Source of the DNA: JAJDUF01 sp965238265
GTDB taxonomy: Bacteria > Chloroflexota > UBA11872 > UBA12225 > JAJDUF01
Length of the DNA: 64,000 nt
Assembly: GCA_965238265.1 (NCBI GenBank)
Contig: OZ250185.1
Location: 1,178,001-1,242,000, forward strand
Reading direction: 5' to 3'
The translations under genes were made by a program, and so were the position numbers. Below are positions 51,737 through 59,900 of this stretch, piece after piece. The notes beneath the pieces were generated by a model that did no database searches, was not told where the DNA came from, and saw only the letters and a list, made by a program, of their open reading frames with translations. Positions within the stretch are counted from its first letter, which is position 1, and each line of letters opens with the position of its first letter.

Positions 51737-52642
51737 ATGGTGCAAAACCGTGCGGAGCGCAAGGCCATAGATACCCATGTCCACGTGTGGCCGTTGGACG
51801 ATGCGCCGGGCCACCGACCCGCCGCCGATGGCAAGGTGTCCCCACCCGACGCCGCGGCGCCGGTGGAGTGGCTGCTCCAGGATATGGCGGAGTACCACAT
51901 CGCCCATTGTGTCTTGGTGCAGAGCAGCGCGTTCGGCTGGGACAATACCTATATGGTCGAGTGCCTGGAACGGTACCCCGGCCGGTTTCGGGCTATCGGC
52001 CTCGTGGACCCGGAAAGTCCCGCCAACGCTCGTGACCTGGAGCGATGGATGGCCCAAGGGCTGGCCGGCTTCCGCTTCCATCCGCTCTACTACGACCGCG
52101 AGCCGCGCGGCGCCTGGTGGGTAGACGCCCCGGAGGGCGACGACCTCTGGGCAGCGGCCACCACCACCGGCGCGATCCTCCAGTTCCACATGTTGCCCCA
52201 GCACGCCCCGGCGTTGGCCCGCATGATCGAGCGCCATCCGCAGGTGCGGGTGATTGTGGACCACATCGGCAAGCCCGACGTGACCGAGCCGCCGCCCTAC
52301 CCCGGTTTCGACCCGGTATTGCGCCTCGCCGACTACCCCCACGTCTACGCCAAGATCGGGGACTATCAGATTGCCAGTGAGCAAGCCTTCCCCTGGGCCG
52401 ATACGTGGCCGTTCGTGCGCTTGCTGGCCGACCGTTTCGGCGTGGCGCGGATGCTCTGGGGCACCGGGTATCCCCGCAGCGCCCGGCTCGTCCCGCTGGC
52501 GGACGCCCTGCGCTACGTCGAGCAGGAGCTGCCCCTGACGCCGGCCGAGCGGCGGCAGATTCTCTGGGACACACCGGCCCGCCTGTTCGGATTCGCCGCC
52601 ACGAGCGCGCCGGCCGGCTCTCGCGCCGCAGCCGAGGGCTGA
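51737..52642 (+). CDS. Amidohydrolase family 2 protein (COG3618-type)
   Basis: A 301-residue metal-dependent hydrolase of the amidohydrolase-2 barrel. AIDTHVHVW holds the first HxH metal pair, FRFHPLYYD, LQFHMLPQHAPAL (His), VIVDHIGKPDV (His) and WGTGYPRS (Asp replaced by Gly-Tyr region) complete the pattern. Many relatives act on lactones or on sugar-acid derivatives (for example L-fuconolactone-like hydrolases). The ATG at 51737 is used; GGAGGGAG lies 13 bases upstream. It precedes a sialidase-like gene by 50 bases in the same direction, so they may be co-transcribed. Confidence 0.82.
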   Translation: MVQNRAERKAIDTHVHVWPLDDAPGHRPAADGKVSPPDAAAPVEWLLQDMAEYHIAHCVLVQSSAFGWDNTYMVECLERYPGRFRAIGLVDPESPANARDLERWMAQGLAGFRFHPLYYDREPRGAWWVDAPEGDDLWAAATTTGAILQFHMLPQHAPALARMIERHPQVRVIVDHIGKPDVTEPPPYPGFDPVLRLADYPHVYAKIGDYQIASEQAFPWADTWPFVRLLADRFGVARMLWGTGYPRSARLVPLADALRYVEQELPLTPAERRQILWDTPARLFGFAATSAPAGSRAAAEG

Positions 52643-52691
52643 TCGTTGCCCCCGGTACCGGGTTTCCCCGTCATGACGTGGAGGACGAACG

Positions 52692-53915
52692 ATGATACGC
52701 CGCGCAGTCCCGTCCATCGCCGACCTGCGCCATACCAAGCTCTGCTATCGGCAGGACCACTACTGCGGCCATCCGCGGCAGCTGCCGTTTCGCAACTATG
52801 GCCATGGCGAGATCGTCGTCGGGCACTACCACGCACCCGCGCGCTACACAACCCACGACGACGTCAGCCACTCCTCCACCACCGGCTACTTCAGCCGCGC
52901 CAAATTCCTGCTGCAACGGACGCTGGATCACGGTGAGACCTGGCGACCAGAGGACGAGGTGGTCATTGGCGATAACAGCCGCCCCTTGGCGGAGCGGCGG
53001 GCGATCATGCGCCGCGCCGATGATCCCGGCGTGGCGCGGGAGACAATCGCCCTCACTGGCCCCGACGCGATGGTCTCCTTTGCGCGGCAGGTCACCGGCC
53101 CGGAGGACGACCGCGGGCAGCCCACCCTCGAATGCTTTGCCTTCCGCTCCGCCGCCCGCGGTCGCACCTGGGAATCGGTACCCGCGCGCGTCTCGCCGCC
53201 CCCCGGCTACAGCTACGTCGCCATTGACGGCGCTGCGCCCATCCGGTTTGCCGATGGCACGCTGGTGGTGCCGGCCTGGGTAGACGACCGCAACACCGGT
53301 GGCCCGCACGGCTTCGACGCGGCCATCGTGGCGCTCTACGGCTCCGACGATCAGGGCCTCAGCTGGCAGTACCTCGCCGAGATCGTCCGCGAGCCGACGG
53401 GGCGGGGACGACCCGGTTACGCCAACCTGCTCCTGTTGCCCAGCGGCCGGCTCCAGTGCTACTTCAACCGTATTGGCGGATTGCGGCACTCCATCGAAAT
53501 GACCGCCTCCGACGATGGCGGCTATAGCTGGAGCACGCCACAGCCGCTGGTCGTCTGGGGACAATCCCCCTGGGCCGCGTTCAGTCGGCGCCACGTCTGG
53601 TCCGGCGCGCCGCGCGCGGGCCTGCTCTACCGCTCCCCCTGGCCGCTGCGCCTGCGCGACGGGCGGATCGTAGTCATCTTCGGCCGTCGGAAGCAGCCGT
53701 TTGGCATGGGTCTGGTCGTGAGCGAAGATGACGGCGCCACGTGGTCCGCCGAGGCCGTCATTCGCGCCGACGCCAGCGACTGGGACCTGGGATACCCGGT
53801 GGCAACGCAGCTGGACGACGGCCGCATCTTCACCGCCTACTATTTCATGGAGCACGATGGCAACGGCTTCGGCGGTACGCGCCATATTGCCGGTAGCTTC
53901 TTCCGCCTCCTGTGA
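52692..53915 (+). CDS. Sialidase-like BNR/Asp-box protein
   Basis: A 407-residue beta-propeller protein. Asp-box motifs are visible as TLDHGETW, YGSDDQGLSW, ASDDGGYSW and SEDDGATW, and HYHAPARY, DRGQPTLECF-type strands lie between. RRAIMRRADDPG contains candidate arginines for carboxylate binding. No signal peptide is found. Expected to cleave or bind terminal sialic-acid-like sugars. Follows the amidohydrolase on the same strand, which suggests the products are used together. Confidence 0.82.
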   Translation: MIRRAVPSIADLRHTKLCYRQDHYCGHPRQLPFRNYGHGEIVVGHYHAPARYTTHDDVSHSSTTGYFSRAKFLLQRTLDHGETWRPEDEVVIGDNSRPLAERRAIMRRADDPGVARETIALTGPDAMVSFARQVTGPEDDRGQPTLECFAFRSAARGRTWESVPARVSPPPGYSYVAIDGAAPIRFADGTLVVPAWVDDRNTGGPHGFDAAIVALYGSDDQGLSWQYLAEIVREPTGRGRPGYANLLLLPSGRLQCYFNRIGGLRHSIEMTASDDGGYSWSTPQPLVVWGQSPWAAFSRRHVWSGAPRAGLLYRSPWPLRLRDGRIVVIFGRRKQPFGMGLVVSEDDGATWSAEAVIRADASDWDLGYPVATQLDDGRIFTAYYFMEHDGNGFGGTRHIAGSFFRLL

Positions 53916-54184
53916 TACCGGTGCTGCTACACCAAAGAGAGAGTCAACATAGGGACGTGCGGTATCACTCGCTGCGAGCTACCTGGGCAGTGACGAACCC
54001 AAGACGCAGATCGGAAGATGATATAGGAGATAGGCATGGCCCGACCATCGGAACGCCATAGGGAACGCATCTACACACGTGTTGCGGACTGGAAGCGTAT
54101 ATGCCCGCCACACACCACGTCCGTCGCCCGCACCAACCGCCGGCGCACCCTGTTCTAGCTCTGCACCGGCGCAACGCCAGGAAT

Positions 54185-54544
54185 CTATCCCCGCGTGTAC
54201 GGGGGAGCCTCCTCCCTAGCAAACGCCATCAACAGGGCCACAAACCAACCGATCACCGTCCACCCCAAGAAGAGGTTGATCAGAAATACGGTCCTCCAAC
54301 CGGGTGTACCGCCTCCCTGCCATACGCCGACTACGAGCCTGATGAGGAAGTCGCGTGCTCGGGATATTGGCACCGCTCTGACCTGCCGTACACTAACGAT
54401 GAGGCTAGGCAAGAAGTAAATCCCGAGCACCACCACCACATGAGCAAACCAACTTCCTATAGCAAACATTATAAGAGGCACAAGCCGCACATACAGATAT
54501 ATGTTATAGATATTCTGATAACGCCTCACTATTTCACCCCACAA
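54185..54544 (-). CDS. Superinfection-immunity-type small membrane protein
   Basis: A 119-residue protein read from a TTG start at 54544 (internal ATG at 54469 is an alternative; neither has a good ribosome binding site). Two membrane helices: AHVVVVLGIYFLPSLIVSV and VFLINLFLGWTVIGWFVALL. The second helix matches the FLxNLFxGWTxIGWxVAL pattern of the superinfection immunity family found in phages and many bacteria. A gap of about 45 residues between the helices is larger than usual. It sits in an AT-richer patch. Anti-phage immunity is inferred from family only. Confidence 0.65.
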   Translation of the reverse strand: MWGEIVRRYQNIYNIYLYVRLVPLIMFAIGSWFAHVVVVLGIYFLPSLIVSVRQVRAVPISRARDFLIRLVVGVWQGGGTPGWRTVFLINLFLGWTVIGWFVALLMAFAREEAPPYTRG

Positions 54545-54605
54545 TATCTCTGGCCACCATATATCCCGCCAGCCTGGCGGAGGCGGCCCCGCGTCCGCGG
54601 GCCAC

Positions 54606-54719
54606 TCATGCTGCTGGCCCTGTGCCCAGAATACCCCAGCCCCCCACGATCACGCCAAGCAAGACCGCACTCAAGACGACTGCTGCCCATCCCCACAACT
54701 TCCGGCGCCGAGTCCCCAT
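54606..54719 (-). CDS. 37-residue single-pass membrane peptide
   Basis: MGTRRRKLWGWAAVVLSAV followed by LLGVIVGGWGILGTGPAA: a basic N-terminus and one membrane helix. A very strong Shine-Dalgarno (GAGGAGG, five-base spacing) precedes the ATG. The TGA overlaps an ATG that opens a 26-codon frame (54529-54609). Too short for family assignment; translation looks likely. Confidence 0.5.
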   Translation of the reverse strand: MGTRRRKLWGWAAVVLSAVLLGVIVGGWGILGTGPAA

Positions 54720-54885
54720 TGCAACCTCCTCTACCAGCCCTCACTGACCTCCGGCCGACCGGCGCCATACCAAGCTCCGCTATCGGCCGGCCCACTACAA
54801 AGCGCGGGAGTGCATTGGCATTCCGAAACAAGCTCCGAACACCAATGCAACCCCCGCGCGGGCTGCTCACCGAACCGGGGAGCCG

Positions 54886-55164
54886 CTAATCATTGACGTT
54901 CACCGGAGCACGGACGGAGCCGGAGCCGTCCAACAGCGCGTCCCGGTAGCGTTCCGCTTCCTCGCGGGTTTTGAAGATCGGATGATCATGCATGCCCCCG
55001 ACAAAGCCGGTCGGCCCATCCTCGATCACCAACGTCTCTCCTCCCTGGTCATCGAAGATCCTTCCGTCTCCCTCCTCTCTAGCGACCGCGCCTCCCCGAC
55101 CAGCTACCTGCCGGAGCGCCCAGGACCTGCTCGATGTCGCTGTGCGAGTCGCCGCGGTCAACAA
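54886..55164 (-). CDS. Small hypothetical protein
   Basis: A 92-residue frame. The first 35 residues are low-complexity and probably not part of the real protein. From about residue 36 it reads IFDDQGGETLVIEDG ... VGGMHDHPIFKTREEAERYRDALL, which has the look of a small single-domain protein with a final helix. No ribosome binding site clearly defines the start. I do not recognise a family. Confidence 0.35.
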   Translation of the reverse strand: MLTAATRTATSSRSWALRQVAGRGGAVAREEGDGRIFDDQGGETLVIEDGPTGFVGGMHDHPIFKTREEAERYRDALLDGSGSVRAPVNVND

Positions 55165-55225
55165 CCATGTCTCGCGCTCCAGCCAGGTACTCCATAGACT
55201 CTAGCTGCCTGGCGCTGGCGAGACC

Positions 55226-55287
55226 CTATGGAAAACCCTAGTCTTTCCCTAAGGAAAACCCTAGTTTTGGACTAGGGAAAACCATAG
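55226..55287. promoter_or_regulatory. Three-copy operator array, 23-bp period
   Basis: Three 16-bp units CTATGGAAAACCCTAG (55226-55241), CTAAGGAAAACCCTAG (55249-55264) and CTAGGGAAAACCATAG (55272-55287), each separated by seven bases. Each unit is an imperfect dyad of CTANGG and CCNTAG around AAAA. The 23-bp repeat places sites about two helical turns apart on one face of the DNA. It lies about 100 bp upstream of the gene at 55384. Confidence 0.7.
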
Positions 55288-55338
55288 GTTTCGTCCGGGG
55301 CGTGGCGTGGCGCCTCCTGAGAGCACTAGCAGCGCAGA

Positions 55339-55353
55339 TTTACAACCTGTAAA
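55339..55353. promoter_or_regulatory. 15-bp palindrome TTTACA-ACC-TGTAAA
   Basis: Perfect six-base arms around a three-base spacer, 30 bases before the ATG at 55384. The spacing and position suit a repressor operator, GntR-like or similar. Confidence 0.45.
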
Positions 55354-55383
55354 ATCACGTGCATTGATAAGGGAGCGGCACCG

Positions 55384-56607
55384 ATGAACGAGCCAGGAGC
55401 ACCCCGCGGATTACCCGATCTACGGATTACCGACGTCAAGGCGATCTGCACGGCGCCGGACGGTATCCGGCTGGTGGTCGTCAAGGTCGAGACGAGCGAG
55501 CCGGGGCTGTACGGCCTGGGCTGCGCGACGTTCACCCAGCGGCCCCTCGCCGTCGTGTCGGCGGTGCAGGACTATCTCCGGCCGTTTCTCCTGGGCCGCA
55601 ATCCCGCTGACATCGAGGACATCTATCAGACGAGCTACCTCAGTAGCTACTGGCGCAGCGGTCCCGTCCTGAACAATGCCCTCTCCGGGGTAGATCAGGC
55701 GCTCTGGGACATCAAAGGCAAGCGGGCCGGCATGCCGGTGTACCAGCTCCTCGGCGGCCAGTGCCGCGACCGGGTGCCGCTCTACGCCCACGCCTCCGGC
55801 CGCGACTTCCAGGAAGTGGCCGACCAGGTGCGCGCGTATATGGAGCAAGGCTACCGCTACGTCCGCTGCCAGGTCGCCGTCCCCGGCCTCTCCACCTACG
55901 GTGCCGCCGGCACCGTAGCAGGGGCCTGGGAGCCGACACCCTACTGCCAGCGGGTGCCGAAGCTGTTCGCCTACCTGCGGGAGCAGCTCGGCGAAGGAAT
56001 CGAGCTGCTGCACGACGTTCACGAGCGCATCCCGCCCATCCAGGCGGTGGGCTTGGCAAAGGACCTGGAACAGTACAAGCTCTTCTTCCTCGAAGACGCG
56101 CTGGCGCCGGAGGACAACGAGTATTTCCGCATGATCCGGGCCCAGTGCAGCACGCCGATTGCCATGGGGGAGCTGTTTGTCAATCAGGCGGAGTACGTGC
56201 CGCTCATCCGCGACCGCCTCATAGATTTCATTCGCGTCCACGTCTCGACGATTGGCGGTCTCTCCATGGCTCGCAAGCTGGCGGCCATGTGCGAGTTCTT
56301 TGGCGTGCGTACCGCCTGGCACGGGCCGGGGGACGTATCCCCGGTGGGTCACGCCGCGAATCTCCAGCTGGATGTGGCCGTCTGGAACTTCGGTATTCAG
56401 GAGCAGCACGTCTTTGGCGCGAACACTCAGGAGGTGTTCCCCGGCTGCCCCGAAATCCGCGACGGCTGTATGTGGCCCAGCGACCGGCCGGGGCTGGGTG
56501 TGGACGTTGATGAGGCGCTGGCGCGGCGCTTCCCGTTCCCGGACGATCCGCTCAACGGTTCTTGGGCGCCCGTCCGGCGCGTTGACGGCACAGTCATACG
56601 GCCCTGA
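55384..56607 (+). CDS. Enolase-superfamily dehydratase, ManD/RspA type
   Basis: A 407-residue mandelate racemase/muconate lactonising enzyme of the D-mannonate-dehydratase-like group, which removes water from sugar acids. Predicted metal ligands are Asp211 (LLHDVHER), Glu237 (FFLEDAL) and Glu263 (AMGELF); His213 and His313 (WHGPGDVSP) are the acid/base residues, matching the ManD positions to within one residue. SGVDQALWDIKGK is the N-terminal capping loop motif. GGGAG lies 8 bases before the ATG. Two operator-like elements lie upstream. Strict ManD activity versus a relative acting on another sugar acid cannot be decided by sequence alone. Confidence 0.9.
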   Translation: MNEPGAPRGLPDLRITDVKAICTAPDGIRLVVVKVETSEPGLYGLGCATFTQRPLAVVSAVQDYLRPFLLGRNPADIEDIYQTSYLSSYWRSGPVLNNALSGVDQALWDIKGKRAGMPVYQLLGGQCRDRVPLYAHASGRDFQEVADQVRAYMEQGYRYVRCQVAVPGLSTYGAAGTVAGAWEPTPYCQRVPKLFAYLREQLGEGIELLHDVHERIPPIQAVGLAKDLEQYKLFFLEDALAPEDNEYFRMIRAQCSTPIAMGELFVNQAEYVPLIRDRLIDFIRVHVSTIGGLSMARKLAAMCEFFGVRTAWHGPGDVSPVGHAANLQLDVAVWNFGIQEQHVFGANTQEVFPGCPEIRDGCMWPSDRPGLGVDVDEALARRFPFPDDPLNGSWAPVRRVDGTVIRP

Positions 56608-56806
56608 CGTGCCAGCTATGTCCGGCGGATTGTGCAGCGCTGGCGTCGTCATGCCGGCTGCCCGCGTCTCCGGCCCGGCTTGCGTAGCACTGAGCGCTGC
56701 GGCGATAATAGCCTGCACCCGTGTCCCTACCCGGTTACTTACCCCAGTGAGCAGCGGCCCGCCATCCTCCCAAGATGGATGGGGATGAGGCCAGCAGCCA
56801 GCAACA

Positions 56807-57841
56807 ATGCGAATCCTGATTACCGGCGTCCGCGGCTTTGTCGGGCGGCATCTGGCTGCGTACTGCCTCCAGGATGCGCGGAACGAGGTCTGGGGGCTGG
56901 GCCGGCCGCGAACGTCGCCCGTTGGCCCCCCGTTGCCGGCCCCGGTGCGGCTCCTGACCGCCGACATCACTGATCGGGCGGCGGTCATAGCGGCGGTGCA
57001 GGAAGCGCAGCCCGATGCGGTGTACCACCTCGCCGGCTGGAGCAATCCGGCCACCGCCCACGCCGATCCCACCGGCATCCTGGCGACGAATATCTTTGGC
57101 CAGCTCCACGTACTCGAGGGAGTCGTGGCTGCCGGCAATCGAGCCAGCGTCTTGGTCGTCGGCTCGTGCAAGGAGTATGGCGCCGGCCCACCAGGGACGC
57201 AGCGTACCGACGAGTCGGCGGAGCTGGCGCCGCTAGATCTCTATGGCGTGAGTAAGGTGGCCCAGGACATGCTGGGCTACCATTTCGCGGTCAGCCGGCA
57301 GTGCCACGTCGTGCGCGTGCGGCCGTTCAACCACACCGGCCCTGGTCAATCGGAGGCGTTCGTCGCCTCGGCCTTTGCCCACCAGCTTGCCGCGATCAAA
57401 CTCGGCCAACGGCAGCCGCGGGTCATGGTCGGCAACCTCACGCCGATAGTGGACTTTACCGACGTGCGCGATATGGTGCGGGCCTACGTCCTCGCCCTCG
57501 CACGTGGCGAGCGTGGCGCGGTCTACAATCTCGGCTCCGGCCAGGGTGTGCGGATCGGTGTCCTGCTCGACATGCTGCTGTCGGCCAGTGGCCTGGCCGG
57601 CCAGGTGGAAGTGCGCCCGGGCCCGGCCCGGCAGCAGCCCGGCAGCGTGACCCGTATCGTGTGCGACGCCACCCGCTTCCGCGCGCTGACCGGCTGGCAG
57701 CCCCGCTACACCCTGGCCGAAACGCTCCGTGACCTCTACCACTACTGGCTGGCCCGCCTCGCCGGTAGCCGGTGGCGTGGTCAGCGTGTGGAGCGGAACA
57801 TGCTTGCGGAGGACCGGATGGATGGGTCAAGCGACGACTAG
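56807..57841 (+). CDS. NAD-dependent epimerase/dehydratase (GDP-mannose-type reductase/dehydratase)
   Basis: A 344-residue extended SDR. The dinucleotide loop is ITGVRGFVGRH (5-15); VVGSCKEYG contains Ser120 and LYGVSKVAQDM holds the YxxxK pair Tyr146/Lys150. VRPFNHTGPGQSEAFV and NLTPIVDFTDVRD are typical of nucleotide-diphosphosugar enzymes of the GDP-mannose 4,6-dehydratase/RMD branch. It would make a deoxy-sugar precursor for envelope glycan. No clear ribosome binding site is close to the ATG. The C-terminal tail after residue 320 is unrelated to the domain. Confidence 0.85.
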   Translation: MRILITGVRGFVGRHLAAYCLQDARNEVWGLGRPRTSPVGPPLPAPVRLLTADITDRAAVIAAVQEAQPDAVYHLAGWSNPATAHADPTGILATNIFGQLHVLEGVVAAGNRASVLVVGSCKEYGAGPPGTQRTDESAELAPLDLYGVSKVAQDMLGYHFAVSRQCHVVRVRPFNHTGPGQSEAFVASAFAHQLAAIKLGQRQPRVMVGNLTPIVDFTDVRDMVRAYVLALARGERGAVYNLGSGQGVRIGVLLDMLLSASGLAGQVEVRPGPARQQPGSVTRIVCDATRFRALTGWQPRYTLAETLRDLYHYWLARLAGSRWRGQRVERNMLAEDRMDGSSDD

Positions 57842-57931
57842 GATCAGCCAGGGTGGTAGAGTTGGGTGGCTCCGCCCATGGTTCTGCCGTATCCTCGGCC
57901 ATGAGTTGGACTCGCCGCCCTGAGACTCACG

Positions 57932-58726
57932 ATGGCTACCACGGAGCCTGTGCCCGCGACCATCACCGTGCGGCCCTACCGCAAGCGGGGCCGGATTGAC
58001 TACGCCCGCCTCGACTTCGATCCCGACGAACGGGAGCTTCCCCCCGATGCCATGGGGCAAGAACCGGCCGTCCAGGAACTGCTCGGCTTGCTCGCCAGTC
58101 GCTTTACCGACTTCGGGCGGCGCCCGGACACCTTCCTCAGCAGCAATACGATCCTCTGCTACGACCCCGCCGATCTCAACGTGCGGGTGGCCCCGGACGT
58201 GTACCTGGCCTTCGGGGTGGACGCCCAGGCCATCCGGCCGCGCAAGCTGTACCTGCCGTGGGAGGTGGGCAAGCCGCCGGACTGGGCGCTGGAAGTGGCG
58301 TCGGCGAGCACGGCGCGGCAGGACGTGACGGAGAAGCGACGGATCTATGCCCGGATCGGCGTGCCGGAATACTGGCGGTTTGATCCGAAAGATGGGGACT
58401 ATCACGGGCAGAAGCTGGCCGGGCAGAAGCTGGCCGGGGAGCAGTTGGTCAACGGGGTGTATCGGCCGCTGCCGCTGACCCGGGAACCGGACGGTATTCT
58501 GAAGGGCTACAGTCCGGTGCTGGGGTTGAGCTTGTGCTGGGAGGATAACCTGCCACTACTGTACGACCCGGCGACGGAGACGTACCTGGAGAGTGGGCGC
58601 GAGGTGGCGGCCGCCCGGGACGCCGCCGAGGCCCGTGCGACCGTCGAGCAGGCGGGGCGGCTGGTTGCCGAGGAGAGAATACGGCAGCTTGAGGCGGAGT
58701 TGCGCCGCCGGCAAGCCGATAGCTAG
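57932..58726 (+). CDS. Uma2/DUF820 PD-(D/E)xK nuclease-like protein
   Basis: A 264-residue protein. The nuclease-like core shows VRVAPDVYLAFGVD, LALEVASAS (the acidic strand; here WALEVAS) and DVTEKRRIYARIGVPEYWRFD, the usual Uma2 ending. The last 65 residues form a helical region (VAAARDAAEARATVEQAGRL) rich in Ala/Glu/Arg, which resembles the coiled-coil tails seen in some Uma2 proteins. Such genes are abundant and multi-copy in Cyanobacteria and Chloroflexota. Biological role unknown. Confidence 0.85.
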   Translation: MATTEPVPATITVRPYRKRGRIDYARLDFDPDERELPPDAMGQEPAVQELLGLLASRFTDFGRRPDTFLSSNTILCYDPADLNVRVAPDVYLAFGVDAQAIRPRKLYLPWEVGKPPDWALEVASASTARQDVTEKRRIYARIGVPEYWRFDPKDGDYHGQKLAGQKLAGEQLVNGVYRPLPLTREPDGILKGYSPVLGLSLCWEDNLPLLYDPATETYLESGREVAAARDAAEARATVEQAGRLVAEERIRQLEAELRRRQADS

Positions 58727-58787
58727 CCTGGCGCCTACCTACCCGCCCATTCTCACCCCGTCCCCTTTGGCCCCCCTACGAGGGGCG

Positions 58788-59651
58788 TTAGGCCACGTAT
58801 TTCTGCTCAAGCTCGCGCCAACCCGGCACGTCCACGATCTCGTTGAAGGCGCCGAACGGGAGCAGCGTGCTGCCGGCAGTAGTGCCGGTGGTCTTGAGGC
58901 GCTTGGCTACCTCCTGCACGGCCGCCGCGGCGGCGTAGAGCGGCGAGAGCGGAAAGACCACCATCTTGAACCCCAGTTCTTCCAGTTCGGTGGCCGTCAG
59001 CACGGGGGTGACACCGCCCTCGATCATGTTGGCGAACAGTGGTGCGTCGGGGATGGCCCGCGCGATGGCCTGCAATTCCTCCAGCGACTGCGGTGCCTCG
59101 ACAAAGACAATATCGGCGCCGGCATCGCGATACGCCTTCCCTCGCTCGATGGCGTCGTCCAAGCCGATGACGGCGCGGGCGTCGGTGCGGCCGATGAGCA
59201 CCAGCCCGGAGTCGCCGCGCGCCGCCACGGCCGCGCGTATCTTCTGGACGTGCTCCTCGCGGGGGATGACCCGCTTACCTTCCATATGGCCGCACTTCTT
59301 CGGCCACTCCTGGTCTTCCAGGATGATCCCGGCAACGCCGGCCGCGACGCATTCCCGCACCGTCCGCACGACATTGAGCGGATTGCCGTAGCCCGTATCC
59401 ATGTCCGCAATGACCGGAATAGACACGGCGGTAGCGATGTTGCGTACCCGGTCCAGCACTTCCGAAGCGGTCAGCAGACCGATGTCCGGCATCCCCAGCG
59501 TCGAGGCGGCCAGGCTATAGCCGGACGTAAAGACGACGTCGAAGCCGGCGTGCTCCATCAACCGGGCAGAGACAGCGTCGTATGAACCTGGCAAGACGAT
59601 GATCCCCGGCGCCGCTAGCAGCTCGCGCACCCGTTGTGCTCCCGCATTCAT
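58788..59651 (-). CDS. Isocitrate lyase/PEP mutase family lyase
   Basis: A 287-residue (beta/alpha)8 enzyme that cleaves or forms C-C bonds alpha to a carboxylate. The active-site loop is WPKKCGHMEGK with Cys120, the KKCGH signature of isocitrate and methylisocitrate lyases; IADMDTGYGN holds the metal Asp and GIILEDQEWP the following strand. The ATG at 59651 is chosen because AGGAGG lies seven bases before it; an upstream ATG at 59657 is too close to the same site. Methylisocitrate lyase or oxaloacetate-type activity is possible; the citrate synthase homologue at 60805 favours a methylcitrate-type route. Confidence 0.88.
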   Translation of the reverse strand: MNAGAQRVRELLAAPGIIVLPGSYDAVSARLMEHAGFDVVFTSGYSLAASTLGMPDIGLLTASEVLDRVRNIATAVSIPVIADMDTGYGNPLNVVRTVRECVAAGVAGIILEDQEWPKKCGHMEGKRVIPREEHVQKIRAAVAARGDSGLVLIGRTDARAVIGLDDAIERGKAYRDAGADIVFVEAPQSLEELQAIARAIPDAPLFANMIEGGVTPVLTATELEELGFKMVVFPLSPLYAAAAAVQEVAKRLKTTGTTAGSTLLPFGAFNEIVDVPGWRELEQKYVA

Positions 59652-59777
59652 CTGCATCCCTCCTCTGGTACCGGTAGTGAGATCATTAATGAGTGACGTA
59701 GCGCGCACACTCTACCATCCTGGTGCTGGGAGCCGGATGGTAAGCCACAGAGCAGATCACGCGACCTCACTCCTCCC

Positions 59778-59880
59778 GTCCCCGGGGCCCCTATGGCCCC
59801 CCGCTCCGCAGGGGGGCGGCGTGTTCCCTCCCCTGGAGCTTGCTCCGGGGGAGGGTGAGGGAGGGGGCCAGGCCGGGGGT
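59778..59880. repeat. GC-rich intergenic palindromic repeat, variant
   Basis: CCCCTATGGCCCCCCGCTCCGCAGGGGGGC and CTCCCCTGGAGCTTGCTCCGGGGGAG hairpins in succession, then GGGGGCCAGGCCGGGGG. Confidence 0.6.
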
Positions 59881-59900
59881 GTGCTCTCCGGTAGGTGGCA

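Noticed and set aside
54529..54870. 113-codon minus-strand frame
   Set aside because: Low-complexity Gly/Arg composition without a ribosome binding site; the 37-residue frame in another register at 54606-54719 has a far better start.
55226..55287. Resemblance of the AAAACCCTAG units to plant-type telomere repeats
   Set aside because: Only three units, spaced at 23 bp and dyad-symmetric; far better explained as binding sites.
55420..57171. 583-codon minus-strand frame opposite the ManD-like gene
   Set aside because: Shadow of the enolase-superfamily gene and the start of the epimerase; no recognisable domain or ribosome binding site.
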